DNA of 42,180 nt from RGIG3102 sp964369915 (GCA_964369915.1 CAYJGG010000013.1:1-42180), one strand, 5' to 3'; counted from the stretch's first letter, positions 15,355-23,074 are shown. A program made the numbers and translations. Notes: generated by a model from the sequence alone, not told the origin.

Positions 15355-16623
15355 TTATATCGCAACTTTTTCTTTACTTTCTTTTTCAATTTCATTTAAA
15401 TATTTATCAAATAAAAATCCTGTTACTGCAAGTATGATTGATACCCCAACAGCGATATAATAAATATAATCATATCCATTTACACCATGATTATCTAAAA
15501 AGTACCCAAACATTCTATACATCCATATATCAGCACTATATCCAATAACTGATGTAATTCCAACAACTGTTCCATATATATGTAAAGGAACACGAGCTTC
15601 ACCAATCGGAAGATACATGCACACTCTACCCATATTAACAAACAAGCAATATCCACTTGCTAAAACCATAGCTAATAAAAGTAAAGTTTGGCCATGTGGT
15701 AATATTATTAAAGCAATTGAAGTGATTATCGCCCCGATAGTTGTAATATACAATAATTTTGTAGATCTTCCAAATTTTTTAGCTATACCCGCACCTAAAG
15801 GTGCACCTATAAAGCGGAATACTGATTTTATAGCTATACCTACAGCCGCACTCCAAGCAATAGGAAGCATATAAGCTTCTGATAAATATGGTGCAATATA
15901 AGCAGTTGCACAAGTGATAATAAATAGCCCTAATACCATTATTGAGCAAAACCATGTTACAGGAAGTTTTAAAGCTGTACCTATATCTTTTAATTTCAAT
16001 TTTTCGCTAGCGTCTTGAGTTGCATTTTCATTAACAATAAATTTTTTCTCATTAAAAAATATTGCTATCGCTAAGCCTATTGCAATACTAACTGCACCAT
16101 AAGCAAACATAACTTTTGTAAAATCTCCACCTGGTTCCATTTCTTTTGCAAACATAAACAAAATTATACTTGAAACAGCTGTACTAAACAAAGAAGCTAT
16201 TGTTTCAAACGCGCCAAACACTTTTTCTTGCTCATCGTCTTTTGCCATCATACGAAAAGTTTTTAACATAGCTGCCCATTGCATAAAAATAGTTGTAAAA
16301 CCATAAGCTCCATAAACTAATAATATAAGACTGTAATCCGGCTTTGTTCCAACAAACATTGATAATAGTCCAGTACTTATAGTTGAAACAACCAAAAGCC
16401 ATTTTGGCTTAAATCTATCTGCTAAAATCCCGCCAAAGAAATATCCGATTAAAGCTAAGATTCCATAAATTGATATTAACTCACCCATTTGGCCATTTGA
16501 TAGACCATATGTGTTTTGAAAAGGTATGTAGTATATTGTTGGTAAGTAAACTATAATGGACACTGTTGTTGTAGATGTTAATAATACTAACATCAAGAAA
16601 TTTGCAATTTTGCTGTTTTTCAT
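15355..16623 (-). CDS. MFS transporter (paralogue of the one at 20419)
   Basis: This 422-residue carrier has about 12 membrane helices. The loop 2-3 motif is GYFFGGILADRF. Its N-terminal region (IVYLPTIYYIPFQNTYGLSN) closely matches the MFS protein at 20419-21705 (IVYLPTVYYIPFQQLFGLTN), so the two are paralogues. The ATG at 16623 is preceded by GGGAG. The promoter (16678-16706) is framed by palindromic operators and faces a TetR gene. The downstream peptidase suggests that a peptide-like or amide compound is imported. Substrate is unknown. Confidence 0.85.
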   Translation of the reverse strand: MKNSKIANFLMLVLLTSTTTVSIIVYLPTIYYIPFQNTYGLSNGQMGELISIYGILALIGYFFGGILADRFKPKWLLVVSTISTGLLSMFVGTKPDYSLILLVYGAYGFTTIFMQWAAMLKTFRMMAKDDEQEKVFGAFETIASLFSTAVSSIILFMFAKEMEPGGDFTKVMFAYGAVSIAIGLAIAIFFNEKKFIVNENATQDASEKLKLKDIGTALKLPVTWFCSIMVLGLFIITCATAYIAPYLSEAYMLPIAWSAAVGIAIKSVFRFIGAPLGAGIAKKFGRSTKLLYITTIGAIITSIALIILPHGQTLLLLAMVLASGYCLFVNMGRVCMYLPIGEARVPLHIYGTVVGITSVIGYSADIWMYRMFGYFLDNHGVNGYDYIYYIAVGVSIILAVTGFLFDKYLNEIEKESKEKVAI

Positions 16624-16653
16624 AATTTCTGTTCTCCCATATAACTTTAATTT

Positions 16654-16669
16654 ATTGCACGCGTGCAAT
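16654..16669. promoter_or_regulatory. Palindromic operator after the MFS transcription start
   Basis: ATTGCACGCGTGCAAT is a perfect 16 bp palindrome. It begins nine bases downstream of the -10 box of the MFS promoter, covering the predicted start region. It shares the TTGCAC-NN-GTGCAA core with the site at 16763-16776. Binding by the neighbouring TetR protein is inferred. Confidence 0.75.
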
Positions 16670-16677
16670 TTATTTAT

Positions 16678-16714
16678 ATTTTATCATAAGAGAAAAGCTA
16701 TTGCAATACGCGTA
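16678..16714 (-). promoter_or_regulatory. Promoter of the MFS-peptidase operon with TACGCGTA site
   Basis: On the minus strand TTGCAA (16701-16706) and TAAAAT (16678-16683) are 17 bp apart. The palindrome TACGCGTA (16707-16714) abuts the -35 box. The same -35 hexamer and TACGCGTA core occur in the amidohydrolase promoter at 23101-23129. Confidence 0.65.
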
Positions 16715-16762
16715 CAGTTTTTTCTCTATATTTAACAAGTGAACCTTACAAATTTTAGCATG

Positions 16763-16776
16763 TTGCACATGTGCAA
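16763..16776. promoter_or_regulatory. Palindromic operator upstream of the TetR gene
   Basis: TTGCACATGTGCAA is a perfect 14 bp palindrome just upstream of a likely tetR promoter (TTTCAT, then TATAAT at 16803-16808). It has the same half-site as the operator at 16654-16669, so one regulator probably binds both and controls itself and the divergent MFS operon. Confidence 0.75.
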
Positions 16777-16857
16777 GTATTTCATTTTAGTTTTTCTTAT
16801 GTTATAATTAATTTATTAATATTTATAAAACTGAAATATATAAAGAAGGAATTTATT

Positions 16858-17496
16858 ATGGCAAAAAAACAAGACGATACTACAAGGAATATCCTTTTAG
16901 CTACTGCTACTCGTTTATTTTTTGAAAATGGATATGAAAAAACATCTATAAGAAGTATTGCAAAGGAATCAAATATTGGCTCTGGCCTTTTTTCTTATTA
17001 TTTTAAAACAAAAGAAAATCTTGTAAATGAAATTCTTAATACTTCTTTTAGTAGCCTTGACATTCATTTAGATTTAATTTCTAATAATGCGATTGAAGAT
17101 TTATTTATTTTTCTTTTATTAGGAGAAGCTGAAATAAATAAAGATATTAAAAAACGTAATTTTTTTAATGAAATACTGCGTAGAGATGTTCTATCTTTTA
17201 ATCCTAGTAATAAAATTTTAGATTTAATTTATAAGATTTGTAATGAAAACAACATAGCTTATATTAAAGAAGATATTTATATATATGCAACCTCTTTACG
17301 AGGAGTCGAAAGAATTTTACATCAGCAGTCTCATGAAAAGAAATTAAATATCACATATTTAAAATTAAACAAAATTTTAACTCAAACTATACTTTTACCT
17401 CTTGGTATATCTTTAGAAAAAATAGATGCCTCTTATGAGAATGTTTTATCTAAATTAGATAAGGAAATAATTTCTTTATTAGATGTTTATATTTAA
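16858..17496 (+). CDS. TetR-family transcriptional regulator
   Basis: This 212-residue regulator has an N-terminal TetR helix-turn-helix (about 8-55: FFENGYEKTSIRSIAKESNI, with SYYFKTKENLV) and a ligand-binding C-terminal half. AAGAAGGA precedes the ATG at 16858; a longer in-frame start upstream lacks such a site. Its C-terminal part (EDIYIYATSL, LLPLGISLEKI) resembles the TetR protein at 19673-20329, indicating a duplication. It faces the MFS-peptidase operon across two perfect palindromes and is the likely repressor of both. The ligand is probably the transported compound or a product of it. Confidence 0.9.
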   Translation: MAKKQDDTTRNILLATATRLFFENGYEKTSIRSIAKESNIGSGLFSYYFKTKENLVNEILNTSFSSLDIHLDLISNNAIEDLFIFLLLGEAEINKDIKKRNFFNEILRRDVLSFNPSNKILDLIYKICNENNIAYIKEDIYIYATSLRGVERILHQQSHEKKLNITYLKLNKILTQTILLPLGISLEKIDASYENVLSKLDKEIISLLDVYI

Positions 17497-17506
17497 TATG
17501 AATCAA

Positions 17507-17540
17507 AAAACACAAGACTTTTATATTTGTCTTGTGTTTT
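17507..17540 (+). terminator. Intrinsic terminator of tetR
   Basis: A perfect 12-base inverted repeat (AAAACACAAGAC / GTCTTGTGTTTT) with a ten-base loop lies eleven bases after the stop codon and is flanked by A and T runs. Confidence 0.88.
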
Positions 17541-17585
17541 AATTTAATAAAAAGCAAAAAATATCTTTCGATATTATTAGGCTCT

Positions 17586-17711
17586 GATGACAGGATGTAA
17601 AAATTAAAATTTTTACCAGCTTTGGGCTTTCGCCCTTCAGCCTTCGAGTCTAAAAACATTACACTGTACTGTTTTTTTAACGACTCTCACCTTCTCAAGG
17701 TTCGAATCCTG
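17586..17711 (-). repeat. tRNA-tail repeat unit 1 (degenerate)
   Basis: On the minus strand this unit starts with AGGATTCGAACCTTGAG and ends with ATCCTGTCATC, a copy of the tRNA-Pro 3' region with its last bases altered. Inside are GTTTTTAGAC and the hairpins GTAAAAATT / AATTTTTAC and GGGC-TTTC-GCCC. It shares the central GTCTAAAAACA...ACTGTTTT...ACGAC block with unit 2. A hairpin (AATATC-TTTC-GATATT) follows it, like the terminators after real tRNAs. It does not encode a protein. Confidence 0.6.
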
Positions 17712-17722
17712 TTTTTATGAAA

Positions 17723-17754
17723 ATAAAAAAGAATATCTTTCGACATTCTTTTTT
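17723..17754 (-). terminator. Terminator-like hairpin after repeat unit 2
   Basis: AAAAAAGAAT and ATTCTTTTTT flank a ten-base loop with TTTC. On the minus strand it follows the tRNA-like end of unit 2 just as a terminator follows a true tRNA. Confidence 0.55.
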
Positions 17755-17853
17755 TGGTTGGGATGACAGGATTCGCTTTTTTGCGAAAAAGCCGCAGTCT
17801 AAAAACAGTCCACCGGACTGTTTTCTATACGACCTGTTCGAATCCTATCCCAG
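17755..17853 (-). repeat. tRNA-tail repeat unit 2
   Basis: This 99 bp unit has outer inverted repeats made of tRNA-Pro sequence: TGGTTGGGATGACAGGATTC at 17755-17774 matches the tRNA 3' end at 17892-17911, and CGAATCCTATCCCAG at 17839-17853 is its partial inverse. Inside is a perfect 10 bp hairpin, AAAACAGTCC-ACC-GGACTGTTTT, and TTCGC-TTTTTT-GCGAA. It lies directly downstream of tRNA-Pro and its terminator. No coding capacity is evident; frames through it are antisense to tRNA-like sequence. Confidence 0.7.
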
Positions 17854-17860
17854 CGAAAAA

Positions 17861-17888
17861 AATAGTCCACTCTCACGAGTGAACTATT
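17861..17888 (-). terminator. Intrinsic terminator of tRNA-Pro
   Basis: AATAGTTCACTC and GAGTGGACTATT (minus strand, one wobble) with a four-base loop are followed by seven T. The sequence is almost identical to the terminator at 26-55. Confidence 0.88.
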
Positions 17889-17891
17889 ATT

Positions 17892-17968
17892 TGGTTGGGA
17901 TGACAGGATTCGAACCTGCGGCATCCTGGTCCCAAACCAGGCGCTCTACCAAACTGAGCCACATCCCA
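17892..17968 (-). tRNA. tRNA-Pro (anticodon TGG)
   Basis: The 77-base gene folds into a full cloverleaf with encoded CCA. The acceptor strand TGGGATG pairs with CATCCCA, the D-arm has GCTCAGTTTGGTAGAGC, and the anticodon stem CCTGG/CCAGG holds the loop TTTGGGA with anticodon TGG. The T-arm is CAGG-TTCGAAT-CCTG. A consensus promoter lies at 18011-18039 and a terminator follows. Confidence 0.96.
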
Positions 17969-18010
17969 TTATTACTCTAAAAGAAGTATTATTTCTTTAG
18001 CGCGAATTAA

Positions 18011-18039
18011 ATTATAATATATTAAAAAGAATTTGTCAA
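18011..18039 (-). promoter_or_regulatory. Consensus promoter of tRNA-Pro
   Basis: TTGACA (18034-18039) and TATAAT (18011-18016) on the minus strand are separated by exactly 17 bp, a perfect sigma-A promoter. Confidence 0.88.
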
Positions 18040-18087
18040 TACTTTTTTAGAAAATAATTTATTTTTTAGTATATATATTTCTAATAT

Positions 18088-18116
18088 AAAAAGCGGTAGA
18101 ATTAACACCACTTTTT
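18088..18116 (-). terminator. Terminator of the GPH transporter gene
   Basis: AAAAAGTGGT and ACCGCTTTTT (minus strand, one G-T wobble) pair around a nine-base loop, just after the stop codon of the transporter. Confidence 0.7.
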
Positions 18117-18139
18117 ATATTAGATTTTTTAATATTATA

Positions 18140-19549
18140 TTATTTTTGTTGTTCTTCTTCTTTTTTTGCTTTTCTTCTTTCTTCAAGCTCTAGTAAAATT
18201 GCTGGCATTTTTGCTTGGCATTTTTTATATCTAAAAAGAAGTAGTAAAAATACAACTGCCAGAGCCGCAGGAATTAAAAACATCATATTTTTAAGACCTA
18301 GTAAAACTGAATCAGGTTGAACTTGTAAACTTTGATCAAATCCAGTTAGCCCTAATAAATATCCTACTACTGCACCGCTTATCCCAATACATAGTTTTGA
18401 AATAAAATTAAAGCTTGCAATAATTAATGCGTCGGTTCTTCTTCCAGTTACATATTCATTAAAATCAACTGCATCCATCATAAATGGTGTATTTAAATTT
18501 CCATAGTAAGCAAATGCAAGTTCAACTAATCCTCCGCAAATAAGCATTAAAATAAATGATGAGTCATTCGTTACGTATCTTATTCCATAGCAAACTATAG
18601 CTAATAAAACTGAAAATATAGCTAAATTAACCTTGCCTAGCTTTTGGCTAACTTTACTGATTGTAAATCCAACAACTAAATAAGATATTGTAGCAATAGT
18701 TTGAACATATGCTATTGCTTCTGGGCGGTTTAGATTATAAGTTAGATAATACATCAATGCGCCCATTGGAATAAATGAAATTAAAACATAAACAAAGTTC
18801 ATTAAGCATACATAAACAAGCATTGGATTTTTAAGTAGTGAAAGTAAATCTTTTCTTAGTTTGCTAAAATCAATATCTATTTTTTGTTTATCCGTTGTGT
18901 CAGTAACATCATAATCTTTAACAGCATGAGCCACTAAAAAATATCCTAATACAACTATACTTGCATAAATACAAACTGTCACAAAAAAGCCTTTTGCTAA
19001 ATTAGTTCCATCATCTCCAAAGAAGTTTACCAAATTCATTGTTTGGCTACTAGAAATCCAAGTTCCTATTGTTGCAACAATAACTATTTTTGAACGCATA
19101 TCAATACGCTCTGCAGCATTTTTTGCAATTCTTGACATCAATGTCATATATGAAATGCTAGTAACGCTATAAAGCATACCTTGCCCTATATAAGTAACAT
19201 ATGCCCAAACTAATTTCATTGCAGGAGATAAATCTGGCGCTGTAAATGTTAGTATTAAAAATATCGCTAACGGAATAGCACATTTTAATAAGTATGGACG
19301 ACATCTGCCTTGTTTTGTGTTCGTAGAATCTATTATAACGCCTATAATAGGGTCGTTAATGGCATCCCATATTCTAGCTACTAAAAACATTGTTCCTGCA
19401 GCGGTTGGACTAATCCCAAATACATTTGTGTAAAAAAACAACATATACATTCCAAACATACTTATAACTATCTGCTGTCCTGTTTCACCTGTGGCATAAA
19501 ACCACTTCACTTTATTTGGCAGAGCCATTGTTTGAGTATTTGATTGCAT
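18140..19549 (-). CDS. GPH-family (glycoside-pentoside-hexuronide) cation symporter
   Basis: This 469-residue carrier has about 12 membrane helices and belongs to the GPH/melibiose symporter family. Diagnostic parts are GMYMLFFYTNVFGISPTAAG, the WDAINDPIIGVIID motif and RCRPYLLKCAIPLAIFLIL. Substrates in this family are sugars, glycosides or related compounds carried with Na+ or H+. The ATG at 19549 has AAGGAG seven bases upstream; the frame open further upstream lacks one. It lies downstream of the second TetR gene, with its own promoter and an inverted repeat between them. It ends with a charged lysine/glutamate tail. Confidence 0.88.
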   Translation of the reverse strand: MQSNTQTMALPNKVKWFYATGETGQQIVISMFGMYMLFFYTNVFGISPTAAGTMFLVARIWDAINDPIIGVIIDSTNTKQGRCRPYLLKCAIPLAIFLILTFTAPDLSPAMKLVWAYVTYIGQGMLYSVTSISYMTLMSRIAKNAAERIDMRSKIVIVATIGTWISSSQTMNLVNFFGDDGTNLAKGFFVTVCIYASIVVLGYFLVAHAVKDYDVTDTTDKQKIDIDFSKLRKDLLSLLKNPMLVYVCLMNFVYVLISFIPMGALMYYLTYNLNRPEAIAYVQTIATISYLVVGFTISKVSQKLGKVNLAIFSVLLAIVCYGIRYVTNDSSFILMLICGGLVELAFAYYGNLNTPFMMDAVDFNEYVTGRRTDALIIASFNFISKLCIGISGAVVGYLLGLTGFDQSLQVQPDSVLLGLKNMMFLIPAALAVVFLLLLFRYKKCQAKMPAILLELEERRKAKKEEEQQK

Positions 19550-19591
19550 AATTTTTCTCCTTTTATTAATTTTTTTATTAATAAATATAAT

Positions 19592-19626
19592 AATGGCTTG
19601 ATAATGAAAACATACATCAAGCCATT
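19592..19626. promoter_or_regulatory. Inverted repeat in the GPH transporter leader
   Basis: AATGGCTTGAT and ATCAAGCCATT form a perfect 11 bp stem around a 13-base loop. No T-run follows on the minus strand, so it is not a normal terminator. It may protect the mRNA or bind a regulator. Confidence 0.5.
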
Positions 19627-19642
19627 TAATAATTTGCAATTT

Positions 19643-19670
19643 ATTATATTTTGTGCATTACAAAAGTAAA
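19643..19670 (-). promoter_or_regulatory. Candidate promoter of the GPH transporter gene
   Basis: On the minus strand TTTACT (19665-19670) and TATAAT (19643-19648) are 16 bp apart. The spacer contains the partial palindrome TTTGTGCATTACAAA (19650-19664), which resembles a degenerate TTGCAC-type operator. Confidence 0.5.
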
Positions 19671-19672
19671 GA

Positions 19673-20329
19673 TTAAACTAAAATGGATTCCCTTATTTCT
19701 AATAGTTTTATATCTTCTTTTGATAATTTTTTTACTGCATCATTGTAAGATTTAATAATAATATCTTTTGAAATACCTAAAGGAAGAACAGATGATTCAA
19801 CAATTAGATATATTAATTCTAAATATGTCATTTTAAAACCTTGAGTCAATTTTAATTCTGTAAAACCTTTCTCAATAAATTTTGCACATTGCATATAAAT
19901 ATAGATATCATCATCTCGGATTTTTAAATCATATTCTTTTATTATATTTTTATAACGTTCAACTGTATATATATGTGGTTCTATATCACTACCGCTCATA
20001 GTTAATCGTTGGTTAAATAGTCTTTCAACTTTTGGATTTTCGATAAATCTTACCTGCATTAGTAATTGGTATAAGAAAAGCTCTTCTAAGGAATTTTTAG
20101 CAAAACTAATTATCTCAAACGACACTTCACGAAGCTCTTTTAAAATAATATCACTAACTTCACTTATTAAATTCTCTTTAGATGTGAAATGGTAAACAAC
20201 AGATCCAAGACTAACTTTTGCATTTTTTGCTATATCTCTCATCGATGTTTTTTCACAGCCATTTTCTAAAAACAATTCTTTTGCACTATATAATATATTT
20301 TCTCTTAATGTTATATTTTTTTCTTGCAT
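19673..20329 (-). CDS. TetR-family transcriptional regulator
   Basis: This 218-residue regulator has a TetR helix-turn-helix (about 8-55, LFLENGCEKTSMRDIAKNAK with VYHFTSKENLI) and a C-terminal ligand domain. It resembles the TetR protein at 16858-17496 along its length, including DDIYIYMQC and SVLPLGISKDI. The likely promoter at 20363-20391 has the palindrome TATCATATGATA (20367-20378) in its spacer, a possible self-regulation site. It lies between an MFS gene and the GPH carrier and opposite no divergent gene. It is a candidate regulator of the amidohydrolase promoter at 23101. Confidence 0.9.
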   Translation of the reverse strand: MQEKNITLRENILYSAKELFLENGCEKTSMRDIAKNAKVSLGSVVYHFTSKENLISEVSDIILKELREVSFEIISFAKNSLEELFLYQLLMQVRFIENPKVERLFNQRLTMSGSDIEPHIYTVERYKNIIKEYDLKIRDDDIYIYMQCAKFIEKGFTELKLTQGFKMTYLELIYLIVESSVLPLGISKDIIIKSYNDAVKKLSKEDIKLLEIRESILV

Positions 20330-20362
20330 TTAAACACCACTTTCAATTTTTAAAATACTAAT

Positions 20363-20391
20363 ATTTTATCATATGATATTTAATATTGCAA
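20363..20391 (-). promoter_or_regulatory. Promoter of the second tetR gene
   Basis: On the minus strand TTGCAA (20386-20391) and TAAAAT (20363-20368) are 17 bp apart, the same two hexamers as at 16678-16706. The perfect palindrome TATCATATGATA overlaps the spacer and the -10 box. Confidence 0.6.
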
Positions 20392-20418
20392 ACTCATAAC
20401 TGCTATTTATAATTTAGC

Positions 20419-21705
20419 CTATTTTTCTACTGCAAATTTTTCTGGTTCTTTTGCCATTAGATTTTTTAAATACTTGCTATATAGAAATGCTGTAACAAAC
20501 ATTACACATTGTGCTCCAAGAAGGATCCACATAATAGTTTTAAAGCCACTACTTGGATTTGAATCTAAAATTCCACCTATAACTCCAAACAACCACATAT
20601 CTGAAGAGTAGCCAAGTGCTGATACAACACCAGCAGTTGTTCCGTAAATTGCCATAGAAACTTTTAATTCAGCTAAAGGAAGTAGTCCCATTGAGCCACT
20701 AAATCCGATAATAAAGCTAAAAAATGCAACTAATATAAGTGCTAGTGTTCCGATTGCTGGATCAATAGGTAATAAGATCATACCAAGTAACACAACCATT
20801 GTAATCGGTGCAAATATAAATATTACTTTATAAGAAAACCCTAATTTTCCAACTATAACTGCTGCTGCTGGCCCTGAAATTGATCTAAATACATATCTAA
20901 TAGCTATACCCATTGCAACAGTTACGCTAACTGGTAGTAAATAGTCATTATTTAGCATAACACTAAAGTATGATGCAGCTGTTGTACACATATAACCTGT
21001 TAAAACGATTATTGATGTAAACCAAGTTGCTGGATTTGATAAAACTTTGCCCATTAAAGTAAAGTCTATACCGCCACCTTTTTTGCTTGATTCTAATTCT
21101 TTTTTAGAAGTTTCTGTTAAGAATTCTTCTGGTTTGTAGAAGAATAAAATTAAAGTACCGATAGTTAGTGATATGCATGCATATGTAACAATAACCCCTT
21201 CAAATCCGCCTGCACCATTGATAGCATCTGCAAATATCCAAAGTAAACTATATGAAACTATCATAGCAAACATATTACTAGTAAAGCCCCAGAAAGCATT
21301 AATTTTTGCCATTTCCTTTGTATCACCTAGCATACGAACAGCTTTCATAAAAGCTGGCCATTGTAAGAAAATAAAGCTAATTGCATATAAAACATAAATT
21401 ACTAGCATAATTTCATAACTTGGAACTGTCGATGTGTACAGTGCCAGACATCCTGTGACAATAGATGATGCAACTAAAAGAGTTTTAACTCCTACTCTAT
21501 CGGCTATTAAACCACCAAAGAAATACGCAAAAAATGATAGCATCCCATAAATGGATATCAATGTGCCTTGTTGCTCATTTGTTAGACCAAACAATTGCTG
21601 AAATGGTATATAGTACACTGTTGGCAGATAAACAATCGTTGATAGATTGAGCGTTAGGGATAATAACAATAGTACTAAATACTTTTTTGTGAATAAAGAT
21701 TTCAT
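20419..21705 (-). CDS. MFS transporter (paralogue of the one at 15355)
   Basis: This 428-residue carrier has about 12 membrane helices. It shares its N-terminal pattern (IVYLPTVYYIPFQQLFGLTN, SIYGML, YFFGGLIADRVG) and later motifs with the MFS protein at 15355-16623. AAGGAG precedes the ATG by ten bases. It follows the amidohydrolase gene after an 88 bp gap holding a 12 bp inverted repeat, and the two are probably co-transcribed. The expected role is uptake of the amidohydrolase substrate, mirroring the transporter-peptidase pair of the other module. The transported compound is unknown. Confidence 0.85.
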   Translation of the reverse strand: MKSLFTKKYLVLLLLSLTLNLSTIVYLPTVYYIPFQQLFGLTNEQQGTLISIYGMLSFFAYFFGGLIADRVGVKTLLVASSIVTGCLALYTSTVPSYEIMLVIYVLYAISFIFLQWPAFMKAVRMLGDTKEMAKINAFWGFTSNMFAMIVSYSLLWIFADAINGAGGFEGVIVTYACISLTIGTLILFFYKPEEFLTETSKKELESSKKGGGIDFTLMGKVLSNPATWFTSIIVLTGYMCTTAASYFSVMLNNDYLLPVSVTVAMGIAIRYVFRSISGPAAAVIVGKLGFSYKVIFIFAPITMVVLLGMILLPIDPAIGTLALILVAFFSFIIGFSGSMGLLPLAELKVSMAIYGTTAGVVSALGYSSDMWLFGVIGGILDSNPSSGFKTIMWILLGAQCVMFVTAFLYSKYLKNLMAKEPEKFAVEK

Positions 21706-21730
21706 AATTTTATTTCTCCTTTTTATTTAA

Positions 21731-21766
21731 TAATAGCTTTTAAATCTTAGTATCTAAAAGCTATTA
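21731..21766. promoter_or_regulatory. Intercistronic inverted repeat
   Basis: TAATAGCTTTTA and TAAAAGCTATTA are a perfect 12 bp inverted repeat with a 12-base loop between the amidohydrolase and MFS genes. There is no T-run on the minus strand, so processing or attenuation is more likely than full termination. Confidence 0.5.
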
Positions 21767-21793
21767 ATTTTTATACTATACCTTAATAATTAT

Positions 21794-23032
21794 TTATTTT
21801 GTAAATTCGCCATTTTCAAGAACAACTTCACCACCAACAATAACATTTATCATCGGCTTTGCCATAACCATATGGTCTTCATCTGGATTACCATCGACAA
21901 TAATGATATCTGCTAATTTTCCAGCTTTTAAAGTTCCTAATCTATCATCCCAGCCAATAATTTTAGCACTGTTTATAGTTGCTTGTATTAGCATATCTAT
22001 ATTTTCCATATCACAGCATTCTTTTCTTGCTATAAATTCAAGACCTGGAGTTTTCATAAATGAATCGTATGGGATATCTGTGCCAAAGCCGAGAGTAAGT
22101 CCTGCTTTATAAGCATTTTTTATACAAGCATGGCTTTGATCATTAACATAAATTTTATCTGGGCTAATGTTAGCTGCAACACCTGTTAATTCGCCTTTTC
22201 TTTTGCTTGATGGCCCGCCAAGCATTGTGTAGCCTATAGCCATTGTTGGAACCAGGTATGATTTTTCTCCATTATCAACAAGCATTTTAATTGTTTTTTC
22301 ATTTATTAATGAAGCGTGTTCGATAGTGTTTATTCCCACTTCAACGCATCTTTCAATAGCTTCTGTCCCATGACAGTGTACTGCTGTTGGAATTCCTGCA
22401 AGTTCTGCAACTTCTTGTAATGCTTCAAGTTCTTTAACTGTGCAAACTCTAGCTCCTGGTAGTCCGCCTTTATTTAGCATAGCGCCTGTTGCCATATATT
22501 TTAAAACATCCACTCCACGTTCAATTTGATTTCTTGCTTGTTTTCTTAATTCATCTGGTGAATCACCTATTTGATATAGTTCACCAAAATATGAGTTACC
22601 TGGAGCAGTTGGGCTTAATATCTCAGCACTTGAAAGCATTCTTGGGCCAACATATGTACCTGAATTTATTAAATCTCTTAAATTAAGTCCTATATCATTA
22701 CTATTTCCAACTTCTCTTAAAAAAGTGTAGCCTTGTTTTAAATAATCTTTAACATGGAAATATGAATCTAACACACTTTTTGTGAGTGATTTTAGTCTTG
22801 GATCTTCATTTTCAAAAGTTAAAAGCATTTCTGCATGCATATGTAAATCCATAATGCCCGGCATAACTGTTTTGCCTTTCGCATCAATAATTTTTGCGCC
22901 TTCTTCAGCTTTTGCTGTTCCAGTTGGTAAGATTTCAACAATCTTATCTTCTTTTATGATAATATCACCTGTTTTTTCGCTATATCCTTCTGTTAATTCT
23001 GGAATTAATCTTGCATTTTTAATTACTAGCAT
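21794..23032 (-). CDS. Metal-dependent amidohydrolase (prolidase/imidazolonepropionase-like)
   Basis: This 412-residue enzyme has the amidohydrolase TIM barrel with a complete binuclear metal site: His64 and His66 (DLHMH), Lys178 (VDVLKYMATGA, likely carboxylated), His219/His221 (VHCHG), His239 (IEHAS) and Asp319 (GFGTD). The small flanking beta domain ends with KLADIIIVDGNP. This set matches Xaa-Pro dipeptidase-like and imidazolonepropionase-like members that cleave acyl-proline or related amides. There is no signal peptide, so it acts in the cytoplasm. GGAG precedes the ATG. It leads an operon with an MFS carrier and is controlled by a promoter with a perfect palindromic operator. Confidence 0.85.
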   Translation of the reverse strand: MLVIKNARLIPELTEGYSEKTGDIIIKEDKIVEILPTGTAKAEEGAKIIDAKGKTVMPGIMDLHMHAEMLLTFENEDPRLKSLTKSVLDSYFHVKDYLKQGYTFLREVGNSNDIGLNLRDLINSGTYVGPRMLSSAEILSPTAPGNSYFGELYQIGDSPDELRKQARNQIERGVDVLKYMATGAMLNKGGLPGARVCTVKELEALQEVAELAGIPTAVHCHGTEAIERCVEVGINTIEHASLINEKTIKMLVDNGEKSYLVPTMAIGYTMLGGPSSKRKGELTGVAANISPDKIYVNDQSHACIKNAYKAGLTLGFGTDIPYDSFMKTPGLEFIARKECCDMENIDMLIQATINSAKIIGWDDRLGTLKAGKLADIIIVDGNPDEDHMVMAKPMINVIVGGEVVLENGEFTK

Positions 23033-23074
23033 CGCCTTCTCCTTTTTTGTATGTATAATTATAAAATTAATCGT

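Noticed and set aside
17450..17659. Minus-strand 69-codon frame beyond tetR
   Set aside because: It overlaps the tetR 3' end, its terminator and repeat unit 1, has no ribosome site and low-complexity content.
17586..17853. CRISPR array
   Set aside because: Only two dissimilar units of over 90 bp with internal hairpins; no regular short repeats and spacers and no cas genes.
17717..17980. Open frame of 87 codons across tRNA-Pro, including the string MTGFEPAASWSQTRRS
   Set aside because: It is antisense to tRNA-Pro and the repeat units; this peptide is a well-known false gene call from reading tRNAs on the wrong strand.
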